Positions 36,392-48,394 are shown, numbered from the stretch's first letter. The stretch is 64,000 nucleotides of DNA from Macrobrachium rosenbergii (GCF_040412425.1 NC_089756.1:2142498-2206497); one strand, 5' to 3'. The notes: generated from the sequence alone by a model not told the origin. Numbers and translations: made by a program.

Positions 36392-38480
36392 ATGATGTTG
36401 GACTCAAGTTCATCCAACATTAGGTATTATAGGGAGGGTTGTAAAACCCAGTTAACTAAAGCAACCTACGACTCTCAGACTGTCTGCTCATATTGTAGAG
36501 GACAAATGTGTACGAAAGATCTTACATGTGAGGAGTGTAAAGATTGGGATGAAAGGTAGTGGGAGTTATTAAAATCTCATTTAGAAAAATTAGATAGAGG
36601 TAGGAGAAGGAAGGTAGCCTCTATAGCCGAGATTAGGCCCCATAGTCTAGATCCTGCTCCTAAACTGAGTGTAGATGATCGCGCCATTCCTTCTTCCCCT
36701 GCTCTAGCCTGTCTCCTATCCACAGTCCTCCTAGTATTGTACCATCCACTCCTGTGACTAGCTCACATACTCCCAACCCCAATCCCACTGCTAGTCTCGG
36801 GTGTAAATTTGACCTTGCGGTCAACACTGGCTGAATTAGGGGCGTCCTTAAAAGTCCTTGTGGACAAAGTGCATTGTGTTGTGCCACTGACAGTGGAGGA
36901 GGCGGCTGTCTGTCCGGCAGATTCTCCTAGACAAAGGTCCCTGTCACACTCCCCTGAACCTGGGAGAAACATACCAGAGGTCCAAAGGAGGTTGGTGGGG
37001 TTTGCCTTAGGGCAGTTGCCGTTGGAAAGGCATCTCTGTTAGTGTCCATCAGTTGTCTTTGGACTTGGAGTTGTCCAGCCCCTACAAAAGGTGCCATTGG
37101 CAGTTTCCTGGTGAGTCCCATCCCGTGAAGAGACGTTACAACAATGGGACTTCATCTACTCCGTATAAACATGCTAGAGATCCTCCTCTCAGTCCTCAAC
37201 CATCCTGCATACCCAGCGCAGCCCAGAATACCTTTCGCCTGAGCGTTCTTATTCAGAGCGCCTCTCAGTCAAGAAGCGCTCCTCTTCTTCGTCTAGGTAC
37301 CCACACGAGCGCCCGGTGTACTCTCCCATGTGGCAATCGCGAGTCCCAGTCCCCGAGCACCTGCTGCAAGCCTCTGTGCACCTGGCACTAGTTGCTAAGA
37401 GTTCGGCGCCAGTCGAGCACCTGTCTACCTCTTTACATTCTTCTAGTTCTCCTGCGCCTGTAGTGGAAGATCTGTCTTTGGCCCATATCAAGCAGCAGTT
37501 AGCGGACATTCTTGGTTTACTTCATAAGGCTCCAGCTAGGACTAAGCCTACCAAGAATTTATCCTTGTCCCCAGTCTCTTCTGTTGAGAAGGATTTAGTA
37601 CAAGAACCAGCTCCATCAGCATATGCTTCTCGATTGAGATACTTCTTATCGACTTTTCCGTTGCATTTTCAGCCAGCTGCTCCAGTTTCACCCACCTTTA
37701 CTTTCCTTATGAGGAGCCATGGGGATGCCAGCATTCACCTTCCCAAGACGGTCCTTTCTTCCTCTTTGAGTAAAGCGCTTAAGAAAGTGGAAGATTGGCT
37801 CTCAGTAAAAAGAGAGCAAGGTAAGGCCGCTTCTGTCTTCCCACAGTTGAGATTGACAACCAGGAGATACCTGTCTTATGAGACAGGAGAAGTCCCATCC
37901 TTGGGAGGTGCTGCCTCATCCTGGGGTGACTTCTCGGGTCTGATTGACTCAGCCTGCCACCCTGCCTTCTTGTCGGCTAAAGTAATGTTCACTCCCTTGA
38001 AGTTAGACACCTAGTGATTAGTATCTTCAAGGTATTTGAAGTTTTCATTTTCCTCGATTGGACAATTGGGGCCCTCGCTAGGAAAATCGAGGACTGTAAT
38101 GATTTGGCATTGGACTTTTCTGCAGGCTGGCTTGGTGTGTTGTCGTGTGCAGATAAAGGCATAAGAGATGGCTCCTTGGAATTTGCAGCCCTTTTCTCCC
38201 TAGGAGTGCTTAAGCAGAGGGAGTTGTAGTGCTCTTTCACCACTAAGGGAGTGATGTCTATTTAGAAGTTGTTCTTACTTTATTCACCTTTGGACCAGCA
38301 GTATAGAAGTTGTCCTTATTTTATTTACCTTTAGACCGGCAGTATCTGTTTCTCCAGTCCACTGTTAAAGAAATAGTGACTGACATGCAGAAAAAGTAAA
38401 CTCAGGACCTGTTGGCTCAGTCATTGAAGCTCCCCAAAGAGCCTTCATCTTTCTCTGCTAATTCTTTCTCTCCAATGTAA
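36392..38480 (+). pseudogene. D4 gag-like ORF, broken
   Basis: Starts MMLDSSSSNIRYYREGCKTQ and has CSYCRGQMCTKDLTCEECKD, the same Cys cluster as D2, then a stop at 36559 (DER-stop-WELL). A long open piece at 37316-38014 carries YASRLRYFLSTFPLHFQPAA, KKVEDWLSVKREQGKAA and GEVPSLGGAASSWGDFSG. 38014-38229 has IFKVFEVFIFLDWTIGALAR. Several stops. Confidence 0.75.
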
Positions 38481-38599
38481 CAGCAGCCCTTTCGTGGAGG
38501 CAGACAGAGTTTTCCTCCCAAAACTCGCTCCAAGGTACGGTTCACAGTAAGGTCTATCAAGAGGACTTCATCCAGACCATCTTCCAAGAAATGATCCAT

Positions 38600-39480
38600 C
38601 AGTCCTTTGTGCACCAGTTGGAGTCAGACTCCTTTTCTGGGAGAGGTGCAATGTCAGAGGGGCAGAGCCTTGGACAGTCAAGATCCTGAAGGAGGGCTAC
38701 TCGATGCCATTCAAGGAGTACCCTCCACCAGTGTCCACGCGATCGCATTGACAGCCTACTCAAGAGGCCCCGAGAGGTATGCGGCTCTTTCAGAGGAAGT
38801 GTCATCCCTCTCAAGGAAGAGAGCCAGAGGAGGTACAAGACTGTTCAATGAAAGGTTTTTACAACCAACTTTTTTTAGTCCCCAAGTCATCAGGGGGTTG
38901 GAGGCCTGTCTCCGACGTCAGTGCTCTGAACTTCTTCGTCCAGAAGACGAAGTTCAAAATGGAGACGAGTCAGTTGGTACTATCATCCATCATCCATTCA
39001 ACAGGGCGATTGGATGATCACCCTAGATACGCAAGATGCCTATTTCCATGTCTGTTCATCTAGACTCCAGGAAATATCTCTGATTTGTCTTCAAGGACAG
39101 TCTTCCAATTTCAAGCCGTGTTTCGGCCTCTCTACAGCTCCTCAAGTATTTACGTGAGTGCAGGCAATCCCCGTTTATCGGTGAGCTTGGTTGTTGGCGA
39201 TCCGGTTTTACGGGGCTTATCTAGCGACGAAAGTTGGCAATTTTCAGAGACTAAAATCATCAATTTCCACTTACCGGCACCGATAATTGTTTATGGGCAC
39301 TGATACGTACCTAACAGAGGCGCCGATAACCAAAAATCGGTGATTTTCGGTTATCGTCACACCGTCAGAACAGAACCCCCACCGATAACCAGGGACTGCC
39401 TGTACTAGCCCCTTTGGTGAAGTGGCTGCATCTTCTAGGCATCAACAATTCCTGTACCTGGACAACTGGCTTCTCTGATC
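38600..39480 (+). pseudogene. D4 reverse transcriptase, broken and MITE-interrupted
   Basis: Pieces in different frames: STLHQCPRDRIDSLL-like N-terminus, KGFYNQLFLVPKSSGGWRPV (38779-39063), TLDTQDAYFHV near 39020, CFGLSTAPQVFT just before the MITE, LAPLVKWLHLLGI just after it. The YLDDW motif is degraded to a frame-shifted form near 39455. Confidence 0.72.
39161..39402. mobile_element. TA-target MITE M1
   Basis: CAGGCAATCCCCGTTTATCG at the left and, inverted, CAGGCAGTCCCTGGTTATCG at the right; TA follows on the right. It splits the RT motif block PQVFT/LAPLVKW of D4, so it is younger than D4. About 242 bp, no ORF. Confidence 0.85.
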
Positions 39481-39699
39481 ACCTTCACAGGAACAGTGTA
39501 CGAAGGACCTTCAGAGAACCCTTCTCCTCGCCCAAGAGCTAGGGATACTGATAAACTTACAGAAGCTGCAGATGTCTCCAACTCTGATTTTCTATTTAGA
39601 GGTGAGGATAAACTCTGAGTTTTCAAGCTTCTCCGTCCCCGAAGAGAATCGAGTCCTGCCTGCAGATAGTACACAGCTTTCTCTCGCTCCCGTCATGTT

Positions 39700-40235
39700 T
39701 GGCAAATCGATGGACGAGTCTATTAGGAACTTTCACCTCCATTGAGCAGTTTGTGAAACTAGGCAGACTGCTTATGAGAGCCCTTCAGTTCTTCCTAAGA
39801 GCAAGTTGGGACAGGAAAATGCAACCGAACTCTGTGATGTTCCCCATAACAATGGAAATAAAATGGGACCTGCGATGGTGGCCATCCAAAGAAAGACTTC
39901 TGGAGGGAAAGTCGCTACACCTTATGAACCCCAACCTAGACTTCTTTGCAGATGCCTCAATCTAGGATGGGGAACCCTTCTGGGGAACAAAGAAGCTTCC
40001 AGGACGTGGTCTCCCGAACAACAATGGAAGATGCATATCAATGTAAAGGAACTGACTGCCAGTCATCTAGGTCTAATGTCCTTTGTGGAAATGGCCACAG
40101 ACAAAACTGTGGCGGTGCACTCAGACAACACCATGGCTCATTCCTATATAGGGAAACAAGGCAGGACCCATTTCTTCTCCCTATGTGAAGCCACACGAAG
40201 GAACTTCTCATTTGGGCAGACCAGAATCAGGTGAG
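39700..40235 (+). pseudogene. D4 RNase H domain
   Basis: 39806-40234 carries AHINVKEL-type (MHINVKELTASHLGLMSF) and TVAVHSDNTMAHSYIGKQGR; the catalytic Asp of VHSDN is kept. The first Asp block (FADAS, LGWGTLL) is split between two frames near 39950. Confidence 0.75.
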
Positions 40236-41290
40236 GCTAGTCACCCGTTTCATCCAAGGGAAAATGAACGTCTTGGCAGATGAACTGAGTTGTTGTGGAC
40301 AAATCCTGCCGACAGAATGGACCTTGAACTCCATGGTCTGCAACAACCTATGGAAGCTGTGGGGCAGACTGACCGTGGACCTGTTTGCCACACCAAAAAA
40401 TCACCGTATTCCGCTTTTTCTGTTCGCCGGTCCCAGACCCTCAGGCATGGCCAACAGATGCCATGCTTTTAAATTGGTTGAATTTGGACCTTTATGCCTT
40501 CCCTCCATTCAACATGTTCAGGGAAGTCCTCAGCAAGTTTCAGTACCATCACAATGTAACGATGACCCTGATAGCTCCATTTTGGCCTCTCAAGGAATGG
40601 TTCCCGGACCTCGAGACTTTTAGTGGACTTTCCGAGACTGCTCCCACAAGATCCATGTCTATTCAAATAGCCCCACCTTTGGAGATTCCATCAAGGACTA
40701 TCCACCCCAGCTCTGACAGGCTTCAGACTGTCTGGTGACTTGTCAGAGCGAAGGTTTTTCCAAGAAAAGCTGCAGAAGCTATTGCAAGATGTAGATGTCA
40801 ATCTTCTTGCCAAGTCTACCAATCTAAGTGGGCAGTCTTCTGACGATGGTGCGGGAGTCATAATATCTCGTCTGCTAAAACCTCTATAGCTCAGATAGCA
40901 GACTTCCTCCTATACATGAGGACTGCCAAGGGGCTCTCTTCCCCCACCATCAAGGGGTATAGAGCAATGCTGGGTTCAGTTTTTAAACACAGGGATCTAA
41001 ATCTTACCTCTAACCAAGAGGGCCCTTAGGTATTACATAGACAGAACCAAGAGAATCAGAGGCCCTTCCATTAATCTCTGATGCTCCGTCAAGAATCCCT
41101 CTCCACCCCTTTTTTCTTAGGGATCCCATTACAGAGTCTCACTCACAAATCCAGGAGGATGTCCTGCCTACCTTGAAGGTGAGAGCACACGAGATTAGAG
41201 CGGTTGCCACCCCGTAGGCTTTCAGGCATAACATGTCACTCTCAGCAAACCTTCAGTCAACTTAGAGGAAGTGTCAATCCATTTTTGCAA
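40236..41290 (+). pseudogene. D4 recombinase region, internally deleted
   Basis: Starts with VTRFIQGKMNVLADELSC and WGRLTVDLFATPKNHRIPL (40231-40623), then NVTMTLIAPFWPLKEWFPD in another frame. 40890-41010 has FLLYMRTAKGLSSPTIKGYR. The catalytic Arg region (SELQAL in D5) is missing, and the sequence jumps to LKVRAHEIRAVAT (about 41180, H-x-x-R motif) and FAMHYLKEME (about 41290), where the Tyr is a candidate nucleophile. Confidence 0.7.
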
Positions 41291-41875
41291 TGCACTATTT
41301 GAAAGAAATGGAGGCAGTTTTTGAAAATTGGAGTATCTTGGGTCCGTTATCAGTGGCTGGCATAGTATTGGGGGAAGAAGTGTAGGAAGCATTCCTTTTT
41401 ATCCTTGATCTCTTCACCTTGAGGTAGGGTGTTGAGTCATTGGGAATCCTGGGTGGTATGTTGTACCTGGAGTGCCCATCACTCTTTAGTGGTTGGGTGA
41501 TGGTTTTTAACTTTATTGCTGTGTATGTAACAGCATTGTTTGGTTATTATTTTTTGGTACTGCGCCCAGGGCAAAGGCAACTGTTCTTAAGCTTTGTGAG
41601 CAATCGGAATTGTCCTTTACTCCAAAGCCCCCACTTAAAAGTAGAAATAACTCGCGGCTATTCCGCTACGTCACTACAGGTCAAGATGAGCACTGACAAG
41701 AGGCAGTAATCGCCTGCAGTAGCTCTCTTACCAGGTAAGGAAACAACAAGCATTGTATCAATGCTGACATTTATATATTTCAAATACATCTTCATATCTG
41801 AATATTTTTGGGGTAGAATATGTCCCTATATCCCACCTCCTATCAATGTGGGATTCAGCTGTGTAATTACTTGGT
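41291..41875 (+). other. D4 3-prime untranslated region
   Basis: No open frame of note. Blocks match, inverted, D5 43560-43900 (for example TGAGCACTGACAAGAGGCAG versus CTGCCTCTGGTCAGTGCTCA), which is the corresponding end of the other DIRS copy. Confidence 0.6.
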
Positions 41876-41905
41876 ATGTTACTTACAGTATAAGAAAATG
41901 GTATT

Positions 41906-42567
41906 TTCATGATAAACTTAAGTTTCATATATGCTTACCAGGTAACTACAGATCGGAGCCCTCTTAACCCCCTCTCATGGACATAAAAGCACAAAAGAAG
42001 TGAGTTCCTCTGTTTTGTTGTTCCTATTGTTCCCAATAGTGGGTGGGTGGTCACCTACACAAAAACAATAGAAGCATTACCGTGAATTTTAAATTGAAAC
42101 TACCGCACGAGTGGAAAAGTATAGCTATGTACAGGCAGTCTCTGGTTTACGACGGGGGTTCCGTTTTTCCGCCGCGTCGTAAACCGAAAATCGTCGTAAA
42201 CTGAAAAATCGTCGAAAATCGTCGTAAACTGAAAAATCGTCGAAAATCGTCGTAAACTGAAAAATCGTCAAAAATCCTAAGAAACCCTTACTTTTAATGC
42301 TTTGGGTGTATTGAAAATGATGTAAACTGCATTTTTATTGAGTTTTTCCTCAAAAAAACCTCAAAATTTTTATTATTCTGCCATTTTGGAGCCATATTTC
42401 TTCTGTCGGATCGGCATACAATGCGCCATAACCCCAGAACATGCATCGTAAACCAGGAAATAACTTCTGATGAATATATTTGAAAAGCGTCGTAACCTCG
42501 GAATGTCGTAAGCCAGACCCGTCGCAAACCAGGGACTGCTTGTAATTACTTGGTAAGTTACTTATAT
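41906..42567. mobile_element. Miniature DIRS derivative 1
   Basis: Left end TTTCATATATGCTTACCAGG, right end ATTACTTGGTAAGTTACTTA in inverted orientation, with a short interior (about 240 bp without the MITE) that matches the 5-prime leader of the full copies (GTGGTCACCTACACAAAAAC, ATTTTAAATTGAAACTACCG). No coding capacity. A MITE is inserted at 42132-42542. Confidence 0.7.
42132..42542. mobile_element. TA-target MITE M2
   Basis: CAGGCAGTCTCTGGTTTACG at the left, CAAGCAGTCCCTGGTTTGCG inverted at the right, TA on both sides (42130-42131 and 42543-42544). The flanks rejoin as the DIRS terminal repeat GCTATGTAATTACTTGG. Interior rich in GTCGTAAAC repeats; no real ORF. Confidence 0.9.
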
Positions 42568-42860
42568 GAAAATAGAATTTAGGCCAAAGACCAAGTGCTT
42601 GGACCTATGAGGTAATTCAGTGCTGAAACACAAACTAATAGTAAAAAGTTTTAAAGGTGTTACAGGAGAAAAATCTTGCAGTTGCACTATGAGACACTTG
42701 TTATGAGAGGGTGGAAGGAAAGATGGAAGAAAGAGACTATGAATGGAGATACAGTAAAAGGAACGAAAGGGGCTGCAGCTAGGGGCTGAGGGGATGCCGC
42801 AAAGAACAATAAGTAATGTATAGAGTACCGCATGAGGTACACCTCCCTACGGGGTGCATT
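42568..42860 (+). mobile_element. Dispersed SINE-like repeat
   Basis: Begins AATTTAGGCCAAAGACCAAG and ends near CTCCCTACGGGGT. I recognise this ~290-bp sequence as a common interspersed repeat of decapod genomes. It inserted at the edge of miniature DIRS 1. A related AGGCC...GTCAAGCGCTAGGACC block occurs at 49640-49690. No pol III boxes are certain. Confidence 0.6.
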
Positions 42861-42904
42861 CCTGTGAGTATCTCAAATGTTCCTAGCAACTGGCATCTTA
42901 ACAC

Positions 42905-43520
42905 ACTTTTCCAGAGTAAAAATGGCATTTTCATGATAAAATAAAGTTTTACATATACTTACCAAGTACAGGCAGTCCCCGGTTATTGGCAGGGTTCCGT
43001 TCCTGCAGTGTGAGGGGTAACTGAAAATTGCCGATAATAGCACCGATACCTGGCTATCGGCGCCGATAACCAGGGATCGGAGCTGATAACCAGGGATCGG
43101 TGCCGATAATCGGGGATCAGAGCCAATAACTGGGGATTGGTGCCAATAACCGGGGATCGGAGCTGCCGATAAGTGGGGATCTGCACCGATAACTGGAGAT
43201 CGATGTAAAAAATCCGGTTATAGTCGTCACTATACAAGCGCCGTGACACTAGATCACAGATAACAGAGGCCGCCGATAACCGGGAACTGCCTGTAACTAC
43301 ATAGCTATTAGTTTCTATAGCGTCAGCGTAAATTTGAAATTTACAGTAGCCTTCTATTGTTTTGGTGTTGGTAACTCGACCTGGCCCACTTTTGGGGAAG
43401 GATAAGTACAACACAGCTGAAGAGCTCAATTCGTTTGTGCCCCATGTCCATGAGAGGGGATGGGGAAGGGTTCTGATTATGTAGTTACTTGGTAATAACA
43501 CATAAAAATTTATTTTATCA
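42905..43520. mobile_element. Miniature DIRS derivative 2
   Basis: Left end ACATATACTTACCAAGTA split from ACTACATAGC by a MITE, right end TATGTAGTTACTTGGTAA. The interior matches D5 5-prime leader (TTCTATTGTTTTGGTGTTGG, ACACAGCTGAAGAGCTCA versus 53750-53850 inverted) and joins directly to a 3-prime end. No ORF. Confidence 0.7.
42969..43293. mobile_element. TA-target MITE M3
   Basis: CAGGCAGTCCCCGGTTATTG and inverted CAGGCAGTTCCCGGTTATCG ends, TA on both sides (42967-42968 and 43294-43295). Interior is a run of GATAACCAGGGATCGGAGC-type short repeats. Confidence 0.9.
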
Positions 43521-44099
43521 TATAAATGTCATTTTTATATAAGTAACTTACCAAGTACAGTAACTACATAGCTGAATCCCACATTGACAGGAGGTTGGGT
43601 ACTTGGACATATACTACTCAAAAACACTCGGTAATAGAAATGAATTTGGGACAGAAAAGTAGCTAGCATTGGTAAAATGCTTGCTGTAACCTTACCTGGT
43701 GAGAGAGCTACAGCAGGAAGATACTGCCTCTGGTCAGTGCTCATCTCAACCCATACTGGTGTGGCGGTATAGCCAGGCATCACCTCTACTTCAGAGGGTG
43801 CTTTGCAGCCAAGGAGTGCTCTGATGGCTGCCAAAGCATTACAATAAAAACAAAAGCACTTGCCTTGAACCACACAACAACCAGATAACCAACTTACCCT
43901 TACACCATACAAAATCAATTAAGCATTACCCATCCATTAAAAACACAACAATTGGTGGGTACTCCAGGTACACAGTAACCCCAAGCTTCCCAAAACTTGA
44001 CAACCTATAACAAGGCGAGGAAATAGTGGAATAGGAGTAATACCTCCTATCCTTCTTTCCCCAATACCATGCCAGCCACAGATAACTGACCTAAGGTAC

Positions 44100-44950
44100 T
44101 GCAGTTATCATATATTGTTTCCACATCACGTAAATAAAAATTGGCAAACACTGATTTGCACCTCCAAAAGGTTGATTGCACAATCATGGACAAAGATAGG
44201 TCGTGTTTGAAAGCCAGCGAAGTGGCTACTGCTCTAATTTCGTGGGCTTTGACGTTACAAATAGGAAAATTCTCTTCCCGAGTTTTCCAGTGAGCCTGAG
44301 ATTATGTCCCTCAAGAAGAATGCCAAGGCGTTTTTGGACAGAGGACGAGAAGGATCCTTGACTGAACACCAGAGGTTAGGGGATGTCCCTCCGATTCTCT
44401 TAGTTGTCTACAGGTAATGTCTTAAAGCTCTTACTGGGCAAAGAGTTCTCTCTTGGCCCGTTGGTCCGAGGGTGTAGGTCAAGCTATTGATTGTGAATGA
44501 ACGGGGGCAGGAATTGGATGGAGTTTCATTCTTTGCTAAGAAACCCATAGTAAAAGAACAGACCGCATCTCCTTGTGCAAAATCCATTTTTTTGTGCAAG
44601 GCCTGCAGCTCACTAATTCCCTTAGCTGTAGCTAAGGCTACTAGAAAGAGGGTCTTCCTAGTGATACCCCTAAGGGATATCACTAAGGAATGAGGATTAA
44701 AGAGGCTCAAAAGGCAGGCCCAAAAGCCATCTTAAAACAACACCTAGATTCCAGGAAACCGAAGTTGTTCTATCCTGTTTCAAAGTGTCTAAGGATTTAA
44801 TGAGATCAGTGATGTCTTAATCAGCAGACAAGTCTAATCCTCTGTGCCTAAACAATGAGTTTAGCATTGCTCTGTAGCCCTTGATCTTAGGTGTAGCTAA
44901 GTCTCCGGGATGATCTCAAGAAGAGTAAAAAGTCTGCTATTTGGGCTACA
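44100..44950 (-). pseudogene. D5 tyrosine recombinase core
   Basis: 44408-44710 has RKTLFLVALATAKGISELQA, the block around the first catalytic Arg (Gly stands where Arg is usual before SELQAL), and QERTLCPVRALRHYL. A stop follows. 44110-44250 reads VKAHEIRAVATSLAFKHD (H-x-x-R motif) and STFWRCKSVFANFYLRDVET, with Tyr of FYLRD the candidate nucleophile. The enzyme would insert circular cDNA by recombination, without target duplication. Confidence 0.8.
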
Positions 44951-45680
44951 GAGGTAGAAGTAGATAAGACTTGTCTTCTATGACAGCTGCAAAAGACTGC
45001 CTACTTAGTCTGGTAGACCTTAGAGGAAGAATGGCATCTACACTTTGCAATCGCTTCCGCAGCTGGTCTTGAAAAGCCCTTTGCTCTGACAAGCTTCCGG
45101 TCGGTCTGAAGGCTGTCAGAGCAAGAGCGGATAATCCTTGGTGGAACTGGTGAAAATTCAATTGCCTAAGTAGACTCCGTTTCTGTGGCAGAAGTCTTGG
45201 GAAATCCACCAGAAGATTGAGGAGGTCCGGAAACCATTCCTTCTGTGGCCAAAAGGGAGCTACTAGGGTCATCGACGTGCTGTTGTGAGAGAAACTTGAT
45301 GACATCCCTAACCATACTGAACGATGGGAAGGTGTATACATCCAGGTTCGACCAGTCCTGGAGCATTGCATCAGTTGCCCAGGCGAGAGTGTCTGGGGCT
45401 GGCGAACAATACAAGGGAAGATGATGGTTCCTTCATGCTGCAAAAAGGTCTATCAATGGTTTTCCCCACCGTTTCCATATGTCTGTGCACACCTGAGGAT
45501 TCAGCGTCCATTCCATAAGCAGGACCTGTTTGCAACAACTTAATTCGTCTGATAGGACGTTGAATTTGCCTTTAATAAATCTTGTGACAATCTTAGTTTG
45601 ATTGTCCTGAGCCCAGAGGAGATCCTTGACCATTTTGTAAAGTGTGGAGTGAGTCCCTCCCTGGTTCTTGATGTACACTA
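44951..45680 (-). pseudogene. D5 linker between RNase H and recombinase
   Basis: 44946-45443 has STSMTLVAPFWPQKEWFPDL and LSALALTAFRPTGSLSEQRA; 45433-45678 has KIVTRFIKGKFNVLSDELSC and EWTLNPQVCTDIWKRWGKPL. These blocks recur in D1 and D4. Frames shift near 45440. Confidence 0.72.
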
Positions 45681-46250
45681 GTGGTCATATTGTCCGAATG
45701 GACGATGACCATGCTGTTGAAAGTCGCTGTTGCAAAGGGTCAAGTGAACTGCCTTCAGCTTCTTCACATTGATATGGAGCTTCTTCTCGTCTTGGGACCA
45801 TGTCCCTGATACTTCCGTATCCTCCAGAAGAGCCCCCAACCCAGATCTGATGCATCTGAGTACTGTACAGGCAGTCCCCGGTTAACGGCGGGCTCAGTTA
45901 ACAGCGATTCGGTTTTATGGTGCTTGTCTCCGACGAAAATCAGCAATTTTCGGCACCGAAAATCACCGATTTCCGCTTATCGGCGCTCATACTTGGGTAT
46001 TTGCGCCGATACATACCTAACAGAGGCGCCGATAACTGAAAATCGGCACTTTTCAGCGTCGATAACCTCCAAAAATCACCAAAAAAGCACTGAAATCGCC
46101 GATTTTCGGTTATCATCACACCCTCAGAAACGGAACCCCGCCAATAACCGGGGACTGCCTGTATAAGGTGAGGTTGGGGCTCAGAGGGTGTAGTGACTTC
46201 CATACTGCAAACCTTCCTTCTACGAGCCACCACCAAAGGTCCTCCTTTCC
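45681..46250 (-). pseudogene. D5 RNase H, split by MITE M4
   Basis: YSDASDLGWGLFWRIRKYQG lies at about 45770-45862, immediately left of the MITE, and the preceding PQPHLIQ block lies right of it. VIVHSDNMTTSVHQ near 45700 retains the Asp. Confidence 0.68.
45868..46161. mobile_element. TA-target MITE M4
   Basis: CAGGCAGTCCCCGGTTAACG and inverted CAGGCAGTCCCCGGTTATTG ends, TA on both sides (45866-45867, 46162-46163). Interior contains GATTTTCGGTTATC-type inverted motifs. Confidence 0.9.
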
Positions 46251-47290
46251 TTGATCTCAGGTGTTATCGGAAAGACAAACGAGTCTGGAAGGGTCTTCCT
46301 GTGCCAACTGGCCTTTAGGTAGAACTGTAACACTCTCGTGTAGAGTCTTCTAAAGGCACAAACTTCTCTATGGATGAGAGAGTGCCCAGCAGACTCATCC
46401 ACTCGTTGGCCGAGTGTGACGGGAGAGAGAGAAGGTTCAAACTGTCTGGAGGCAGGATTGGATTCTCTTGTTGGATGGAAAAGCCCAAACGCTCAGAGAT
46501 TTGATCTTCATCCCCAAATACAGAATTGACTGAGTTGGGACTAGCTTAGACTTGTCTAAGTTGATTAAAAGACCCAACTCTTGGACTAGGAGAAGTGTCT
46601 TCTGAAGGTCCTCCATGCATTTTGTTCTTGAAGGGGAGAGTAGGAGCTAATCATCTAAATACAGATGAACGTAGATTCCCCTAAGATGGAGCCACTTCAC
46701 TGGGGGGGGGGTGAGAACCCCGGTAAAAACTTGGAGAGGCTGAAACACAAAGCTCAAAATTGGAAGAATCTGCCCTGGAACACAAACCTTGGATACTTCC
46801 TGGAGTCTGGATTTATATACTGGTACATGGAAGTATGTGTCTTGCATGTCTATAATCGCCATCCAATCCCCCCCCCCCGCCCCTTGGCAGATAGAAGACA
46901 GGACTGAATGGTTGGTTTTCATTTAGAATTTTGTAGTTTGTACAAAGACATTCAGGGCACTGACATCCAGGACAGGTCTCCAACCTCCCGATGACTTGGA
47001 GACGACAAACAAGCGGTTGTAAAACCCCTTCGTAATTATGTCTTCAACCACCTCTACAGCCCTTTTCCTGAGCAGGGATGAGACTTCTTGTGACAGGGCC
47101 GAAAACCTCTCTGAGCCTATGGCATAGGCTGCCAAGTTGATAGGAGAGGACGCTAAGGGAGGTTTCTCCCTGAACGGGATGGAATATCCCTCTCTGAGGA
47201 CTTTTAATACCCATGGCTTGACATCCCTTTCTTCCCACTTGCTCCAAAAGTGTAGAAGTCTGGCTCACACCGGAACACATAGGACAGGAT
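46251..47290 (-). pseudogene. D5 reverse transcriptase
   Basis: 46923-47135 has KGFYNRLFVVSKSSGGWRPV; 46647-46922 has GGGDWMAIIDMQDTYFHVPV (motif A) and YVHLYLDD followed by a stop where D2 continues WLLH. A stop also separates QTTKF from MKTNHSVLSS. 47044-47280 carries the upstream RT block in another frame. Confidence 0.76.
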
Positions 47291-48047
47291 CCTCACTTAC
47301 GAGAAGGGGGGGCTTGGCTGACGTTTTCATGTTGGTCGAACTGACCAAATATTCTTACATGGGCATGGCTGAAACCTAGCTCTACTGCCTCAAAAGGGCT
47401 GCTGCTGCAGCGGGGAGACCGTTCTGGATACAAAAGAAACCGTAAGAGCACATCCTGTCTCCTTAGGATGTTTGAACGACTGTGCTAGCAGATCCTGCGT
47501 GTATTTCTTTTGCAACTCCACTTCTACATGTTCTACAGTGGCATGGGGGAAACAGACTACAGCAGCCTAAGGGCGCAAAAAAGGAGAGCTGACCTCTGGA
47601 AGGAAGTGTCTCCTTTTGTTGTGAAAGAGCACCACTGCTCTCTTTTCTTGATGACTCCAACTGCAAATAAGGCAGCCAACTCCTGTGAACCATCCCTAAT
47701 TGCCGTATCAGCGCAGGAGAGCACTCCTAGCCAGTCTGCAGAGAAGTTAATCTGAAGGGAGGCGCAGTCCTCAGTCTTCTTCACCAATGCGACCACGGTC
47801 CAATCTAGGAAGCCGAAGATTCTGAATACTTTAAAAATATCTCTCACCAAGTGTTCCAGCTCCGTAGACGTGAATAAAATTTTGGTGGAGGAGAATGCTG
47901 ATCTACAACCCGAACTGATCAGGCTGGAGAAGTTCCCCCTGGGAGGAGGCAGAAACTCCCAGAGAAGGAGCTCCCCCAGTGACATAACTTAAGTACCTCC
48001 TTTTCAAAAGGCGAGAAGGAGGGGAACAAAACACTGCCTTGCCCATA
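47291..48047 (-). pseudogene. D5 gag C-terminal part
   Basis: 47557-47985 has TELEHLVRDIFKVFRIFGFL and SADWLGVLSCADTAIRDGSQ, conserved in D2 and D4. The frame is open for 142 residues. It is cut by MITE M7 at 48048. Confidence 0.75.
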
Positions 48048-48394
48048 CAGTAAATCCCCTGTATTAGTGGAGGATGCATACCGCACAGCCCCGTGAACAG
48101 CCAAAATCCACCAATACTTAAAACCCCTCTAAAACCACTTAGAACTGCGTATTTTGATAGTTTAAACACAAAAGAACCCTCTAAAAATGCTTATATCTGA
48201 GTATTAGTTTTATCATAAAAAGTGCATTTAGTCCTAAAAATGATATGAAAATACAGTAATCAGTGAATATTTCTCAGTGAAAAATAGCACGAATGAGTGA
48301 ATTTTCTGCGAATAATGGGTAGATACATTCCACAGAGAAATCTACGAATATGTGAGTCCGTGAATAGTGAGACTGCGAATATGGGGGTTTACTG
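48048..48394. mobile_element. TA-target MITE M7 (pogo/Tigger-like)
   Basis: CAGTAAATCCCCTGTATTAG and inverted CAGTAAACCCCCATATTCGC ends, TA on both sides (48046-48047, 48395-48396). The ends resemble Tigger-type termini. About 347 bp without ORF. Confidence 0.88.

Larger units (their letters stand above)
36063..41905 (+). mobile_element. DIRS-like retrotransposon D4, plus strand
   Basis: Left terminal repeat ATACTTACCAAGTACTGTAA (36071), gag from 36392, RT, RNase H, recombinase remnants, and right terminal repeat GTGTAATTACTTGGTATG near 41858. The two ends are inverted relative to each other. The only full-span plus-strand DIRS copy in the window. One MITE (39161-39402) interrupts RT. Stops and frameshifts occur throughout. 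Confidence 0.8.
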
